Source: a bacterium (GTDB taxonomy: Bacteria; Bacillota; Bacilli; Lactobacillales; Streptococcaceae). From it: 64,000 bases of DNA. The stretch is taken from the NCBI GenBank assembly GCA_905221295.1, contig CAJNCP010000001.1, forward strand, positions 476,322 through 540,321. The letters run 5' to 3'. The position numbers were made by a program, and so were the translations under genes. Position 1 is the first letter of the stretch; every line of letters begins with the position of its first letter. Shown in pieces: positions 50,111 to 61,000 of the stretch. The notes below the pieces were generated by a model that searched no databases, was not told the origin of the DNA, and saw only the letters and a program-made list of their open reading frames with translations.

Positions 50111-51097
50111 TTGAAGGAACATTCAATAGACATTCAACTGAGTCATCCAGATGACCTGTTTCATCTTTTTGGATCCAATGAGCGCCATCTTCGTTTAATG
50201 GAAGAAGAGCTCGATGTGGTGATTCATGCCCGTACGGAGATTGTCCAGGTTTTGGGAGAAGAGACTGCCTGTGAGGAAGCACGTCAGGTTATTCAGGCTT
50301 TGATGGTCTTGGTGAATCGAGGAATGACGGTTGGCACGCCAGATGTGGTGACTGCGATTAGCATGGTCAAAAACGATGAAATCGACAAGTTTGTCGCCCT
50401 TTATGAAGAAGAAATCATCAAGGACAATACTGGGAAACCGATTCGTGTCAAAACTTTGGGCCAAAAGCTTTATGTGGACAGTGTCAAACAGCATGATGTG
50501 ACCTTTGGAATCGGACCTGCAGGGACAGGGAAGACCTTTCTTGCAGTGACCTTGGCAGTGACAGCCCTTAAACGCGGGCAAGTCAAGCGGATTATCCTGA
50601 CTCGACCAGCAGTGGAAGCTGGCGAGAGTCTTGGATTTCTTCCGGGTGATCTCAAGGAGAAGGTGGATCCTTACCTTCGACCTGTTTATGATGCCCTGTA
50701 TCAGATTCTTGGCAAAGACCAAACGACCCGTCTCATGGAGCGAGAAATTATCGAAATCGCGCCCCTTGCCTACATGCGTGGACGGACCTTGGATGATGCC
50801 TTTGTCATTCTCGATGAGGCACAAAATACGACCATCATGCAGATGAAGATGTTCTTGACTCGTTTAGGTTTTAATTCTAAGATGATTGTCAATGGAGATA
50901 TCAGTCAGATTGACCTGCCACGAAATGTCAAGTCCGGTTTGATTGATGCCCAAGAAAAACTCAAGGACATTCACCAAATCGACTTTGTTCATTTTTCAGC
51001 CAAGGATGTGGTTCGCCATCCAGTTGTCGCTCAAATTATCCGAGCTTACGAACCAGCACCAGTTAAGAATGAAGAGAAGGATCAAGAAGTGGAATAA
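50111..51097 (+). CDS. phoH: PhoH family ATPase
   Basis: 328 aa cytoplasmic ATPase related to the helicase domain of RNA-processing enzymes. Walker A FGIGPAGTGKTFLAV (about residues 133-147), RPAVEAGESLGFLPGDL, Walker B DDAFVILDEAQNTT. The start is TTG at 50111 (MKEHSIDIQLSHPDD), matching the pneumococcal protein. It sits just before the defence island. Confidence 0.93.
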   Translation: MKEHSIDIQLSHPDDLFHLFGSNERHLRLMEEELDVVIHARTEIVQVLGEETACEEARQVIQALMVLVNRGMTVGTPDVVTAISMVKNDEIDKFVALYEEEIIKDNTGKPIRVKTLGQKLYVDSVKQHDVTFGIGPAGTGKTFLAVTLAVTALKRGQVKRIILTRPAVEAGESLGFLPGDLKEKVDPYLRPVYDALYQILGKDQTTRLMEREIIEIAPLAYMRGRTLDDAFVILDEAQNTTIMQMKMFLTRLGFNSKMIVNGDISQIDLPRNVKSGLIDAQEKLKDIHQIDFVHFSAKDVVRHPVVAQIIRAYEPAPVKNEEKDQEVE

Positions 51098-51384
51098 CTT
51101 GCGTAGAGCCTGAAAGTATAATATTGAGAGAATACATTTTGATCCCCCTTTTTGTCCTTACACCTCATCAGAATAGTAGTATAGTCAAAACCTTTCCCAT
51201 AGCTTATCCTGTCAACTCTAATGCTAGACCTAACTTATTTTTGAAACTTCATTACTACTAACATAGAAATTCAACTACCATTTTGGTATAATTAGGGTGA
51301 ATTTTAGTAGAAGTCTCAGACTATTAAAGCTAGTTTATAGAGTAATTTTACTTATGATTTAAATATCCTTTTTAGTTATATGTT
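51098..51384. other. Non-coding gap between phoH and the XRE-SIR2-HerA island
   Basis: Mostly AT-rich, no supported ORF. It holds an extended -10 (TGGTATAAT at 51284-51292) about 140 bases before the XRE gene, possibly a second promoter for the island. No recombinase gene or clear attachment site seen. Confidence 0.5.
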
Positions 51385-51408
51385 TATAATACTACCTTTT
51401 TTGGATAT
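51363..51408 (+). promoter_or_regulatory. Promoter and candidate operator of the XRE-SIR2-HerA operon
   Basis: TATAAT at 51385-51390 is flanked by an inverted repeat, ATATCC at 51363-51368 (the -35 position) and GGATAT at 51403-51408 (just past the expected start). A pair of half-sites bracketing a promoter is what an autoregulating XRE repressor would need. This is inferred from position and symmetry only. Confidence 0.45.
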
Positions 51409-51431
51409 AAAACAAGAAAAGAAAGGACAAA

Positions 51432-51725
51432 ATGATAAAAGATAATATAAAAAAAGCTAGACTAAAATCAGGTCTAACACAGGCTCAAGTCGCAGAAAAA
51501 CTTGGCGTATCACAAGCCCAGTATGCAAGGTGGGAAAGTGGCGGACGAAATCCCAAAGATGATACACTAGAAAAACTAGCAGAAGTATTTGGTGTTGGAA
51601 CAGATACCCTTAAAGGTAGGGATGATGGACTAGAGGATATTGTTAATTTGTTAAGAGAACATGAATTGACAAAGGTACAGAAGAAAGAAATAATTGCATT
51701 AATAAATAAAGTTTTAGGGGAGTAA
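51432..51725 (+). CDS. XRE-family HTH regulator of the SIR2-HerA island
   Basis: 97 aa. Cro/CI-type helix-turn-helix over residues 5-60 (IKKARLKSGLTQAQVAEKLG, then VSQAQYARWESGGRNP), and a short helical C-terminus. AAGAAAGGAC precedes the ATG. The SIR2 gene begins 4 bases after its stop, so it is part of the operon and probably represses it. This is a common partner in phage-defence modules. Confidence 0.9.
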   Translation: MIKDNIKKARLKSGLTQAQVAEKLGVSQAQYARWESGGRNPKDDTLEKLAEVFGVGTDTLKGRDDGLEDIVNLLREHELTKVQKKEIIALINKVLGE

Positions 51726-51729
51726 AGGG

Positions 51730-52806
51730 ATGTGTGAGTTAATAAATGTTGAAGATGAAAAATTTGAGCAATTTATTTCTGATATAAAGTATAGATACTT
51801 ATCTCAAACGAATTTCCCAAAATTAATCATAGGTACTGGGTTATCAATAAGTTTAGGAGTTTCTGGAATGCAAGGTCTAACTTGTGAACTAGAAAAAAAG
51901 TTTAACGATGAAGAGAATAAAGATTTTTTACCCTTGTGGCAAGAATATGAAGCAATTGTAGATACTCAAGGATTAGAAGCTGCCCTACTTAATATCAGTC
52001 CAAGTCAAGAAGGCTTTGTAGATAAAATACGAGAAATTACTGCAGAATTTATTTTAAAGTCTGACTATGAAAGTAGAGAACGAATATTGGCTAACAATTC
52101 AGGATTTGAAAAATTGTTAAAGTTTTTATCTCAAACAGTAAGTGTAAATGAGAAAATTATTGATATAATGACTCCGAATTATGATTTATTAATTGAATTA
52201 ATATCGGATAAGCTAAAATTAGAAACAGATTTAGGCTTTTATGGTTCTTTGTATCAAACTTTTAACTCTGAAAGATTGAAAAAACCTCATAAGTACCTTA
52301 CGAAGGAAATGCCAATAGTAAGGATATTTAAGCCCCACGGTTCTATAAACTGGGTTAACAATGATGGAAGCGTTACTCAAATAAATGATTATAGCTACTT
52401 AAAATCAAAAACTAGAAATATTGAAATTATTACACCAGGAAGCATGAAGTATCAATATGGGCTCACTCATGAACTTTTTAGAATTCATCGTGAAACATTT
52501 AATGAGCTAATTTCTGATAATAGCACAAGTTTTTCTATCTTTATTTATGGTTATGGATTCAATGACCAACATTTTGATACTGTTTTTGAGAACACAACAA
52601 AGGATGTGATTGTACTTACAAAGGACATTAAACAAGAGATAGTTGCAAAAGCAGAAGTTAATACTAACTGGACATTGTTTTATAAAAACATTATAGGAGA
52701 AAAGAGCGAGCAGGGAATCTCCTATATGGTTTATAAAGGAAAAAAGTACTTTATAGATAAAGATTTATGGGATATGGAGAACTTTTCAGAGGAATTTTTA
52801 GGTTAA
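51730..52806 (+). CDS. SIR2-family NADase/effector of a SIR2-HerA anti-phage system
   Basis: 358 aa. NAD-binding SIR2 motifs are clear: GTGLSISLGVSG (residues 35-46, the GAGxS loop), TPNYD (148-152, with Asn150 in the NAD-hydrolysis position), KPHGSINW (201-208, catalytic His203) and YGYGFNDQH (273-281). No signal or membrane segment. In studied SIR2-HerA pairs, SIR2 assembles with the HerA hexamer and depletes NAD+ or acts as a nuclease during infection. Here HerA is encoded 15 bases downstream. The gene is much more AT-rich than phoH and argR, a sign of transfer. Activity is inferred from family and context. Confidence 0.88.
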   Translation: MCELINVEDEKFEQFISDIKYRYLSQTNFPKLIIGTGLSISLGVSGMQGLTCELEKKFNDEENKDFLPLWQEYEAIVDTQGLEAALLNISPSQEGFVDKIREITAEFILKSDYESRERILANNSGFEKLLKFLSQTVSVNEKIIDIMTPNYDLLIELISDKLKLETDLGFYGSLYQTFNSERLKKPHKYLTKEMPIVRIFKPHGSINWVNNDGSVTQINDYSYLKSKTRNIEIITPGSMKYQYGLTHELFRIHRETFNELISDNSTSFSIFIYGYGFNDQHFDTVFENTTKDVIVLTKDIKQEIVAKAEVNTNWTLFYKNIIGEKSEQGISYMVYKGKKYFIDKDLWDMENFSEEFLG

Positions 52807-52821
52807 TCGAAGGAGATTTTT

Positions 52822-54537
52822 ATGAGTAATATTAAAGAATATTTAACAAGAGCAATTGGGACTGTTCAAAATGTAGATACACAAAAAATTTCGGTTAGTG
52901 TTGAAGAAGAAGAGATACTTAATCGCTTGAAAATTAATGATTTACTTATTTTGTCGGGGAATAATGCTGATGAGAAGTTAATAGGGATGGTAACAAAAGT
53001 TAGTAAGAAAAGACTTGAATTTGATGAAAACGAGTTCGACCCTATGTCAGAGTATTCATCTAATTATTGTAACGTAACTTTGGTTGGTACTTTCTATGTT
53101 AAATTATCTGCTACGAAAACAAATATATTTAGACGAGCTGTAAATACGTATCCTGAGATAAACAGTCAAGTTTATTTAGCTGAGAGTGAAGCGCTGTCTA
53201 TTATTATGAATTCACTGGATAGTGAAATTAAAAGTAACACAGGCTTAGCTATAGGTAAATATGCAAGCAACAAATCTGTAGAGGCGATATTAGATGGTAA
53301 TAAATTTTTTCAACGTCACGCTTCTATTGTTGGTAGTACGGGTAGTGGGAAATCCTTTACAGTCGCTAATATTCTAGAAAAGGCTAATAAGTTAGGATAT
53401 TCCAATATAATTGTTTTCGATTTGCATGGAGAATATAATGAGCTTTCATACGCAAAGCAAATAAAAATCAATGATAACGGTGGTTTACATATACCTCTTT
53501 GGTTTTTCAACTACGAAGAAATTCATTCACTATTTATTGAATCTGCAGAGGGAACATCATCAAATCAGAGAGCCGTTGTTATTCAATATATTTTGGAGAA
53601 TAAAAAGAAGTATATTGAAAATTCTAAGGAATTTATTTCTTCAGAAATAATTACAGCTGATACCCCTGTTCCGTTCTCCGCAATTGGTTTAAAGGCATAT
53701 CTTGAAGATGAAAATATAAAAGAAGTAGGTACTGGTGAATTTTATAAATCAGGAGAAAAACAAGGGCAAGAAAAAACAAAACAAGGCCAATACAATGGGA
53801 AATTAACAAATTTGATTACACGTCTGCAGACTAAAATAGATGATAAAAAGTATAATTTTATTTTTAATGAAGAATCTACAAATCAAGCAAATTATTTGAA
53901 TCATTTTGTATCTGAAATTATGGATAATGATTCAAAAATTAAAGTAATTGACTTATCCGAGATACCATCGGATATGCTTTCCATTGTTATTGGGATAGTT
54001 ACAAGGTTAGTTTATGATGTGCAATTTTGGATGACTCCTGCTACTGATGAAACGAGACACCCATTAGCATTTATTTGCGACGAAGCTCACTTATATATGC
54101 CGAAAGATACTTCCAAAATGAAAGCAGTAGAGAAGAAATCTCTTGAGATATTTGAGAAAATAGCTAAAGAAGGAAGAAAATACGGTGTTTCACTAGTTAT
54201 AGTTTCTCAGAGACCGGCTGAATTGAACACAACAATAATATCTCAATGTAATAATATTATTAGTTTGAAGATTACAAATGATAGGGATAAGTCAGCAGTT
54301 GCTACAATGCTGACGGATTCTTTAATTGGTTTAGTTGATGTACTACCCAATTTAGATGTTGGAGAATGCATTGTCGTAGGAGATTCAATTAAACTACCGA
54401 CAAAAATTATTTTAGATAAACCCATAGAGGAACCGAAGAGTTCAACTATTGATTTTTGGGATAGATGGTTCGATGGTAAGGGAACGGTTTTTGACATTGA
54501 TACTGCCATTAAAAATATGATAAAACAATCAAGATAA
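52822..54537 (+). CDS. HerA/DUF87 hexameric ATPase of a SIR2-HerA anti-phage system
   Basis: 571 aa. N-terminal HAS-barrel-like beta domain (about 8-100), then the HerA/FtsK-type motor: Walker A GSTGSGKS (171-178, Lys177), Walker B LAFICDEAHLY (Asp420-Glu421), and the sensor/arginine-finger region KEGRKYGVSLVIVSQRPAEL. A long insertion rich in Lys, Glu and Gln lies at about 240-345. GAAGGAGAT precedes the ATG. HerA motors in these systems form hexamers that scaffold and activate SIR2. A strong terminator follows. Confidence 0.9.
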   Translation: MSNIKEYLTRAIGTVQNVDTQKISVSVEEEEILNRLKINDLLILSGNNADEKLIGMVTKVSKKRLEFDENEFDPMSEYSSNYCNVTLVGTFYVKLSATKTNIFRRAVNTYPEINSQVYLAESEALSIIMNSLDSEIKSNTGLAIGKYASNKSVEAILDGNKFFQRHASIVGSTGSGKSFTVANILEKANKLGYSNIIVFDLHGEYNELSYAKQIKINDNGGLHIPLWFFNYEEIHSLFIESAEGTSSNQRAVVIQYILENKKKYIENSKEFISSEIITADTPVPFSAIGLKAYLEDENIKEVGTGEFYKSGEKQGQEKTKQGQYNGKLTNLITRLQTKIDDKKYNFIFNEESTNQANYLNHFVSEIMDNDSKIKVIDLSEIPSDMLSIVIGIVTRLVYDVQFWMTPATDETRHPLAFICDEAHLYMPKDTSKMKAVEKKSLEIFEKIAKEGRKYGVSLVIVSQRPAELNTTIISQCNNIISLKITNDRDKSAVATMLTDSLIGLVDVLPNLDVGECIVVGDSIKLPTKIILDKPIEEPKSSTIDFWDRWFDGKGTVFDIDTAIKNMIKQSR

Positions 54538-54601
54538 TTATGGTATCTTTTTGGTAGCTAAACAGTCAAAACAGTCTGATTAACTTCGAGAAATTCAAAA
54601 A

Positions 54602-54629
54602 AGAATGTTGATTTATCAGCATTCTTTTT
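54602..54629 (+). terminator. Terminator after herA
   Basis: 11-bp stem AGAATGTTGAT / ATCAGCATTCT (one G-T), 2-base loop, flanked by A5 and T5, so it could work in both directions. Confidence 0.87.
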
Positions 54630-54815
54630 GAGTTCAGACGAAGTTACGGAATTATCTTAAGGTGATGAAAATCAATTTCTTAAGGTTGAAGCCATTTCTA
54701 ACATGAAATCATGTTTATTATAGATTATATGGGATTTTTCCCTATGGTAAAAGAGGGTTTATAACCCTTACATTGGTTTTGCATATTGTAGAAATTATAC
54801 CGTTATAAAACAGAA
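54630..54815. other. Non-coding gap between the defence island and argR
   Basis: About 190 bases, no ORF. Two small hairpins, ATGGGA..TCCCTAT near 54730-54746 and GGGTT..AACCC near 54765-54777. No direct repeat with the left flank of the island was found by eye. Confidence 0.4.
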
Positions 54816-54848
54816 CCCCGTGATTGGACTCATCACGGGGAATTTTTT
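54816..54848. terminator. Bidirectional terminator at the 3' end of argR
   Basis: 9-bp stem CCCCGTGAT / ATCACGGGG, 7-base loop; T6 on the plus side. On the minus strand it directly follows the argR stop and is followed by TTCTGTTTT. Confidence 0.8.
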
Positions 54849-55317
54849 AGTCATTGAAGAAAAATGGTGGAGCATATTTTTTTAGAATTTCAAAGCAAGT
54901 CTGTGCTTCTTCAGCATTCTCACAGATAAGAAGGCAGACATCATCACCACATATGGTGGCAACGATTTGTTTGAAATCGAGAGCATCAAGAACAGCTCCA
55001 AACGATTGGGCAAGGCCTGGCAAGGTTTTGAGGACAACCTGATGCTGGACAGGACGTAGCATGACCAAGCCATCTTCCATATAGTTTTCCAAGCGTTTTT
55101 CCCACTTGGAGATGGAACCAGTATTTAAAACATAGTAAGAATGATCTGCTTCGCGAACCTTTGATAGATTCATGGTTTTGATATCGCGTGAGAGAGTGGC
55201 CTGTGTGACTTGAATATCATTTTCAGCTAGTAAAGCTTGCAACTCTGCCTGTGTATGAATCTTATTTTTGGCTACAAGTGCACGGATGAGTTGGTGTCTA
55301 TGTTCAGATTTATTCAT
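54847..55317 (-). CDS. argR: Arginine repressor ArgR
   Basis: 156 aa. N-terminal winged helix (HRHQLIRALVAKNKIHTQAEL, about 5-60) and C-terminal arginine-binding/oligomerisation domain with GDDVCLLICENAEEA. Streptococci carry several ArgR/AhrC paralogues, so the exact target set is not fixed. It lies 16 bases downstream of pepX on the same strand; the two probably share a promoter. Confidence 0.93.
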   Translation of the reverse strand: MNKSEHRHQLIRALVAKNKIHTQAELQALLAENDIQVTQATLSRDIKTMNLSKVREADHSYYVLNTGSISKWEKRLENYMEDGLVMLRPVQHQVVLKTLPGLAQSFGAVLDALDFKQIVATICGDDVCLLICENAEEAQTCFEILKKYAPPFFFND

Positions 55318-55333
55318 ATAAAGCTGCCTCCTT

Positions 55334-57607
55334 TTATGAGGGGATGGTAATAGTGGACTGTGCTAAATCAACAGTCAAGTGATAGTCTGTATTATCTCGA
55401 ATTGTAATCTCAAAGTCAGTCGTATAGAGAACCAAGCGGAGAGTATCTCCTTCTTTAAGTTTATAGATAGTTGGTTGAAGCTCTAGCTTGAAGTCCATCC
55501 ATTCATTGGGTTGGATTTCTTCAATCGTCAAGAGATTGGTTCGATTTTGAAGATTAAGGTAGCCTTTGGTGATGACACGTTGGGCACTTGGGTTGAATGG
55601 TAGTTCACAGAGATTTTCTAACATGTGGTAACGGCCATTATCAATGGTTCTAGCACTTAAAACCGCTGGATAAGGCTGCAGATATTTCTTTTGTCCAAGT
55701 TCTAACAGTTGGGCTGATAATAAGCCCTTGTTCGTACTCGATTTGACACGAAGTTTCAGCTCCACTCGCCCATTTAAGTGAATGTCTTGACTTACTGGAA
55801 GGTCAATGGTGATCTGATTGGCTTTTCCTTGGTAAAGTTCAGTGTTGAAGGTCTGGTAAGTCTTACCATAACGATCAAAATCTTTTTGATCATACTGGTT
55901 TTGAATCACTTTTTCCTCATTACCAAGAGAGAAGGTATGCAGTTCATCCTGTTTGCCAAAGTTATCAAGACCTTGCCATTTTTGCGGTGCGATATTGTCC
56001 TGCCAGATGACAGTCGGAAGTTGATAGCCTGAGTCAAGTCCTAACAATTTCTTACTTAACAAGGCATTCATGGACTCGCGGAAGTCGATCGACTGCCAGT
56101 TGTTCATATAGACATGGGCACCATGATGGAAAAAGAGGTGCTTATTGATATGGCTAGGAAGAGCATGAAACATCTGGTAAACATGAAGAGGTTTGACGTT
56201 CCAATCCTGGGAACCATGCGTAAAGACGACCTCAGCTTGAACCTTGTGAGCATTGAGCAGATAGTTGCGGTCATGCCAAAACTGATTGTAGTCACCAGTC
56301 TTGCGATCGAGTTTCTCTTTAACCTTTTCTAAGTCTGCTTGATGAGCTTCATTGCCACGAATATAGTCACCAGCTTGGAGGTTGCGAGAGTAGGTCAATT
56401 CAGCAAGTGAGTCAAAATCCTCACCCGGATAACCACCTGGGCTGGTCACCAGACCATTTTCTCGATAGTAGTTGTACCAAGAGGAAATACCTGCTTCTGC
56501 GATGATGACTTCCAAGCCATCAACACCAGTGGTGGCGAGACCATTGGACATGGTACCTAGATAGGAAATTCCTGTTGTTGCGACTTTGCCGTTTGACCAG
56601 TCAGCCTTGACTTGGCGCTTGCGCGTGTGGTCCGTGAAAGCACGACAACGACCATTGAGCCAATCAATGACATTTTTATATGCCTCAATCTGCTGGTAGT
56701 CTCCATTAGTCATAAGTCCTTGAGAATCTTTTGTTCCAACACCCGATACATAGAGATTGGCAAACCCTCGTGGGAGGAAGTAATCGTTGAGAGTGTAAGA
56801 ACTATTGATGTGAGTTAGTTTTTCCTCAGACTCAGAAACGAGTTCGGCTTGACCAAGAGGTTCGACAAAATCAATAACAGGCTTCTCAAGTTCAATAACG
56901 TGGGCAGGTTTGACCTCCAAGTCTCTTTCCATCTTGTAGAGAGCCTTGTCGCTGGCTTTGTCGTTGGTCCCTTGGTGATAAGGACTGGCAGTCATAAGAG
57001 CAGGAACTTGTCCATCATAGCGAGGACGAATTATACTAACCTTGACTAAGTCAGTGAGACCGTCTTTATCAGTATCCACACAACTCTCTACATAAACAAC
57101 TTCACGAATGACATCGTGACTAGAGAAGGTTGCCAAGCTCTTACCGTTAAAGTAGTGGTAGTGATTGTCTTCTGCAATAAGTCCATCACCAACAAGCTGG
57201 TCGATGAGTGTATTTCCTTTTTTAGTTCGAGTGTTGAGCAGATGGTAGAGATTTTCAATCAAATCTCCATAAATAACAGGAAATCCAGTTTCTTTACGGA
57301 ATTGTTCAGCATCCTCAAAATCAATAAGATAATTGAAGCCTAAAAGTTGAAAAACTACGGTATAGAAAATATCAGCTGTCAGCTCTTTATCAGACTGAAA
57401 GAAGGTCAGTAGATCCGTTTCTCTATCTGCAGCTAGGGTAGATAGAGCATAATCGGTATTAGTATAAGTGAAGAAACTCCAACGAATGAAGTCTTCAAAC
57501 TGTCTTTTTATAGGCAGTTTAGATGATAGCTTTAAGCCAAGACTCTCTAATTCATCTAATAGTTGAGAACGAGGAGTGGGCAAGTAGCTGAATTGATTAA
57601 AACGCAT
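55334..57607 (-). CDS. pepX: Xaa-Pro dipeptidyl-peptidase PepX
   Basis: 757 aa serine peptidase (family S15) releasing X-Pro dipeptides from casein- or host-derived peptides. N-terminal helical domain (about 1-145), catalytic alpha/beta-hydrolase domain with the nucleophile motif GISYLG, catalytic His in FFHHGAHVY, and a C-terminal beta-sandwich. The length is typical. Reverse-strand GGAGAGCGCC precedes the ATG. Confidence 0.96.
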   Translation of the reverse strand: MRFNQFSYLPTPRSQLLDELESLGLKLSSKLPIKRQFEDFIRWSFFTYTNTDYALSTLAADRETDLLTFFQSDKELTADIFYTVVFQLLGFNYLIDFEDAEQFRKETGFPVIYGDLIENLYHLLNTRTKKGNTLIDQLVGDGLIAEDNHYHYFNGKSLATFSSHDVIREVVYVESCVDTDKDGLTDLVKVSIIRPRYDGQVPALMTASPYHQGTNDKASDKALYKMERDLEVKPAHVIELEKPVIDFVEPLGQAELVSESEEKLTHINSSYTLNDYFLPRGFANLYVSGVGTKDSQGLMTNGDYQQIEAYKNVIDWLNGRCRAFTDHTRKRQVKADWSNGKVATTGISYLGTMSNGLATTGVDGLEVIIAEAGISSWYNYYRENGLVTSPGGYPGEDFDSLAELTYSRNLQAGDYIRGNEAHQADLEKVKEKLDRKTGDYNQFWHDRNYLLNAHKVQAEVVFTHGSQDWNVKPLHVYQMFHALPSHINKHLFFHHGAHVYMNNWQSIDFRESMNALLSKKLLGLDSGYQLPTVIWQDNIAPQKWQGLDNFGKQDELHTFSLGNEEKVIQNQYDQKDFDRYGKTYQTFNTELYQGKANQITIDLPVSQDIHLNGRVELKLRVKSSTNKGLLSAQLLELGQKKYLQPYPAVLSARTIDNGRYHMLENLCELPFNPSAQRVITKGYLNLQNRTNLLTIEEIQPNEWMDFKLELQPTIYKLKEGDTLRLVLYTTDFEITIRDNTDYHLTVDLAQSTITIPS

Positions 57608-57634
57608 GGCGCTCTCCTTTGAAGTGATAAATTT

Positions 57635-57643
57635 ATTATATCA
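57635..57643 (-). promoter_or_regulatory. Extended -10 promoter of pepX-argR
   Basis: On the minus strand TGATATAAT, about 28 bases before the pepX ATG. Confidence 0.65.
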
Positions 57644-57977
57644 AAAAAAGAGGAAAAATGGAATAAATAAACTCAAATGAAATAAATTTAAAAAACAGGA
57701 ATGAACTTTAAGCAAGTTATTATAAAATGTTAAATAAATCCTGAAATAAAAAGCTATCTTAAAGATATTTATATGTAAATTTGCATAAGGGATATTATTT
57801 CAATATTCGTCACTTAGTATAAAAATGTCCAAAATTACTATCAAAACTATTATAAGATATAGATATTTTATTCTTCTTAATTTTCTTTTTCAAGAAACAT
57901 AAAGGATAAACAGTTGAAAAAATTTCAACGAGGTTTTGAAAGAAAGAGTCTGAGCAAGTTCATTATGGAACTTAAAA
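57644..57977. other. Divergent intergenic region pepX / dnaE
   Basis: About 330 AT-rich bases without a supported ORF or RNA gene. Apart from the two flanking promoters I see nothing definite. Confidence 0.5.
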
Positions 57978-57986
57978 TGGTATAAT
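57978..57986 (+). promoter_or_regulatory. Extended -10 promoter of dnaE
   Basis: TGGTATAAT, 31 bases before the dnaE ATG; no good -35. Confidence 0.7.
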
Positions 57987-58017
57987 AGTACTATATTTAA
58001 AGCAAGGAGGAGATGGA

Positions 58018-61000
58018 ATGATTGCACAGCTCGATACCAAGACTGTTTACAGTTTTATGGAAAGTGTGGTTTCGATTGAAAAATATGTACATACAGCTAA
58101 AGATTATGGCTATTCTCACCTTGCTATCATGGATGTGGATAATCTCTATGGAGCCTATCACTTTTTAGAGGTGACTCGAAAATATGGAATCCAACCTTTA
58201 ATTGGTCTTGAAATGACCTTGATCAAAGATGAGAAGAGTATTCCTCTCCGCTTTCTAGCTCTATCTACTAAAGGCTATCAAGAGTTGATGAAGTTATCCA
58301 CTTTAAAAATGACTGGACGGAAAAATTGGTCTGACTTTACCAGTCACCTTGAGGATGTTGCTGTTATTGTTCCTTATTTTGATGGAATCGAACAGCTGGA
58401 TTTAGGTCATGATTATTTTATTGGGGTTAGTCCCGATACTCACCAAGAAGTCTTTACCAAACCCATTCTTCCACTGTATCAGGTCAACTCCTTTGACAAA
58501 GAAGACCTACAGGTTTTGCAGATTTTGTCGGCAGTTAAGGATAATGTCAGTCTGAGAGAAGTGGATCTGCATTCACAGCAAGGGATCTTTCTACCGGCCT
58601 CAGACTTAGAAGCAAGATTTAAAAATCGCTTTCCTCAGGCACTTGCCAATCTTCAAGATTTGATAGAGAATGTTAGCTACCAACTTGATCCAAGTTTAAA
58701 ACTCCCTCGCTTTAACCCTGAAAGGCCTGCAGTAGAAGAACTTAGAGAGAGGGCTGAGCAAGGCTTGAGTGACAAGGGGCTAACCTCAGCTACCTATCGT
58801 GAGCGATTGAATGAAGAATTAGCTGTGATTCATGATATGGGATTTGATGACTATTTCCTTGTAGTTTGGGATTTGCTCCGTTTTGGACGTTCCCAAGGAT
58901 ATTATATGGGAATGGGGCGTGGTTCTGCGGTTGGTAGTCTGGTGGCTTACTCACTGGATATCACAGGGATTGATCCGGTTGAAAAGAACTTGATTTTCGA
59001 GCGCTTTTTAAATCGTGAGCGTTATACCATGCCCGATATCGATATCGACATTCCTGACCTCTATAGGCCAGAGTTCATTCGCTATGTTCGTGATCGCTAT
59101 GGCAGCCAACATGTGGCACAGATTGTCACTTATTCGACCTTTGGAGCAAAACAGGCAATTCGTGATGTTTTTAAACGTTATGGTGTTCCAGAGTATGAAT
59201 TAACCAATATTACGAAAAAAATCAGTTTTCGAGACACGCTAACGACAGCCTATGAAAAGAATTTACAGTTTAGGCAGGTCATCAATAGCAAAATGGAATA
59301 TCAAAAAGCTTTTGAGATTGCTCGAAAGATTGAAGGGTATCCTCGTCAGACCTCTATCCATGCAGCTGGGGTCGTTATGAGTGACCAAGACCTGACGGAC
59401 TATATCCCGCTCAAATACGGTGAGGATATGCTGATCACTCAGTATGATGCTCATGGTGTTGAAGCTAATGGCCTTTTAAAAATGGATTTCCTAGGTCTGC
59501 GTAACCTAACTTTTGTCCAAAAAATGCAGGAATTACTGGCTGAGTCAGAAGGTATTCATCTGAGAATAGAGGATATTGATCTGGAAGACAAAGAAACTCT
59601 GGCTCTCTTTGCTGCTGGAAATACCAAGGGGATTTTCCAATTTGAACAACCAGGAGCCATTCGACTCTTGAAACGAGTCAAGCCACAAGTCTTCGAAGAA
59701 GTTGTAGCAACAACATCCCTCAACAGACCAGGTGCTAGTGATTATATCGATAACTTTGTTGCTCGTAAGCACGGAAAAGAAAAGGTGACGGTGCTGGATC
59801 CTGACTTGGAGGACATCCTTTCATCAACCTATGGTATCATGCTCTATCAAGAGCAAGTCATGCAGGTGGCTCAGCGCTTTGGAGGATTCAGCCTTGGTAA
59901 AGCCGACATTCTCAGACGTGCCATGGGGAAGAAAAATGCTAAAGAGATGCATCTGATGAAGGAAGATTTTATCGCTGGTGCAGTTAAACTCGGCCATTCA
60001 GAAAAGAAAGCCAACCAAGTTTTTGCAGTGATGGAAAAGTTTGCAGGTTATGGATTTAATAGATCCCACGCCTATGCTTACTCAGCCCTGGCATTCCAAC
60101 TTGCTTATTTCAAGACGCACTATCCTGCTATTTTCTTTCAAGTCATGTTGAATTATTCGAGCAGTGATTATATTGTAGATGCTCTTCAGATGGGCTTTGA
60201 AGTAGCCACGTTAGCAATCAATAGCATTCCCTATCACGATAAAATTGCTCAGAAGAAAATCTATCTTGGTCTAAAAGCCATTAAGGGCATGCCAAGAGAT
60301 TTTTCTTACTGGATCATCGAAAATCGTCCTTTTTCAGGTGTGGAAGATTTCGTCACACGTCTTCCCAAGAATTACAAGAAACTGTCGCTTTTGACTCCTT
60401 TGGTTGAACTAGGGCTCTTTGATGAATTTGACAAGAACCGCCAGAAAATCCTAGTGAATCTGCCCAATTTGTTTGTTTTTGTTGAGGAGTTGGGTGGTCT
60501 CTTTGCAGATGCAAGCTATAGCTGGACTGAGACGGATGATTTTACTGAAGCAGAGAAATTTTACAAGGAGCAGGAACTAATCGGGGTTGGTATCAGTGCT
60601 CATCCTTTGCAAACACTTGCCAAACAAGCCCTTTATCCAACAATGCCCATTGCTACTCTCACTGAGGGGAGTCAAGCAACCCTTCTAGTTGAAGTGCAAA
60701 AAATAAAAGTCATTCGAACTAAGAAAGGCGAGAGTATGGCCTTTCTACAGGTTCACGACAGTAAGTCTAAACTGGATGTGACTGTATTTTCAGATCAGTA
60801 TCGAAAATTCGCTTCCAATTTATCCGAAGGGAAATTTTACTACATCAATGGCAAAGTTCAATCCCGAGATGGTCGTCTGCAAATGATTGCACAAGATTTG
60901 AAAGAAGCAGTCGCTGAACGATTCTGGATTCAAGTTAAAAATCACGAAAACGATAAAGAAATTTCAAATATCTTGGAACAATATAAAGGCCCTATTCCTG

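Noticed and set aside
50195..50824. Long minus-strand ORF (209 aa) inside phoH
   Set aside because: Mirror of a strongly conserved gene, no ribosome site or promoter, and the translation has no family features.
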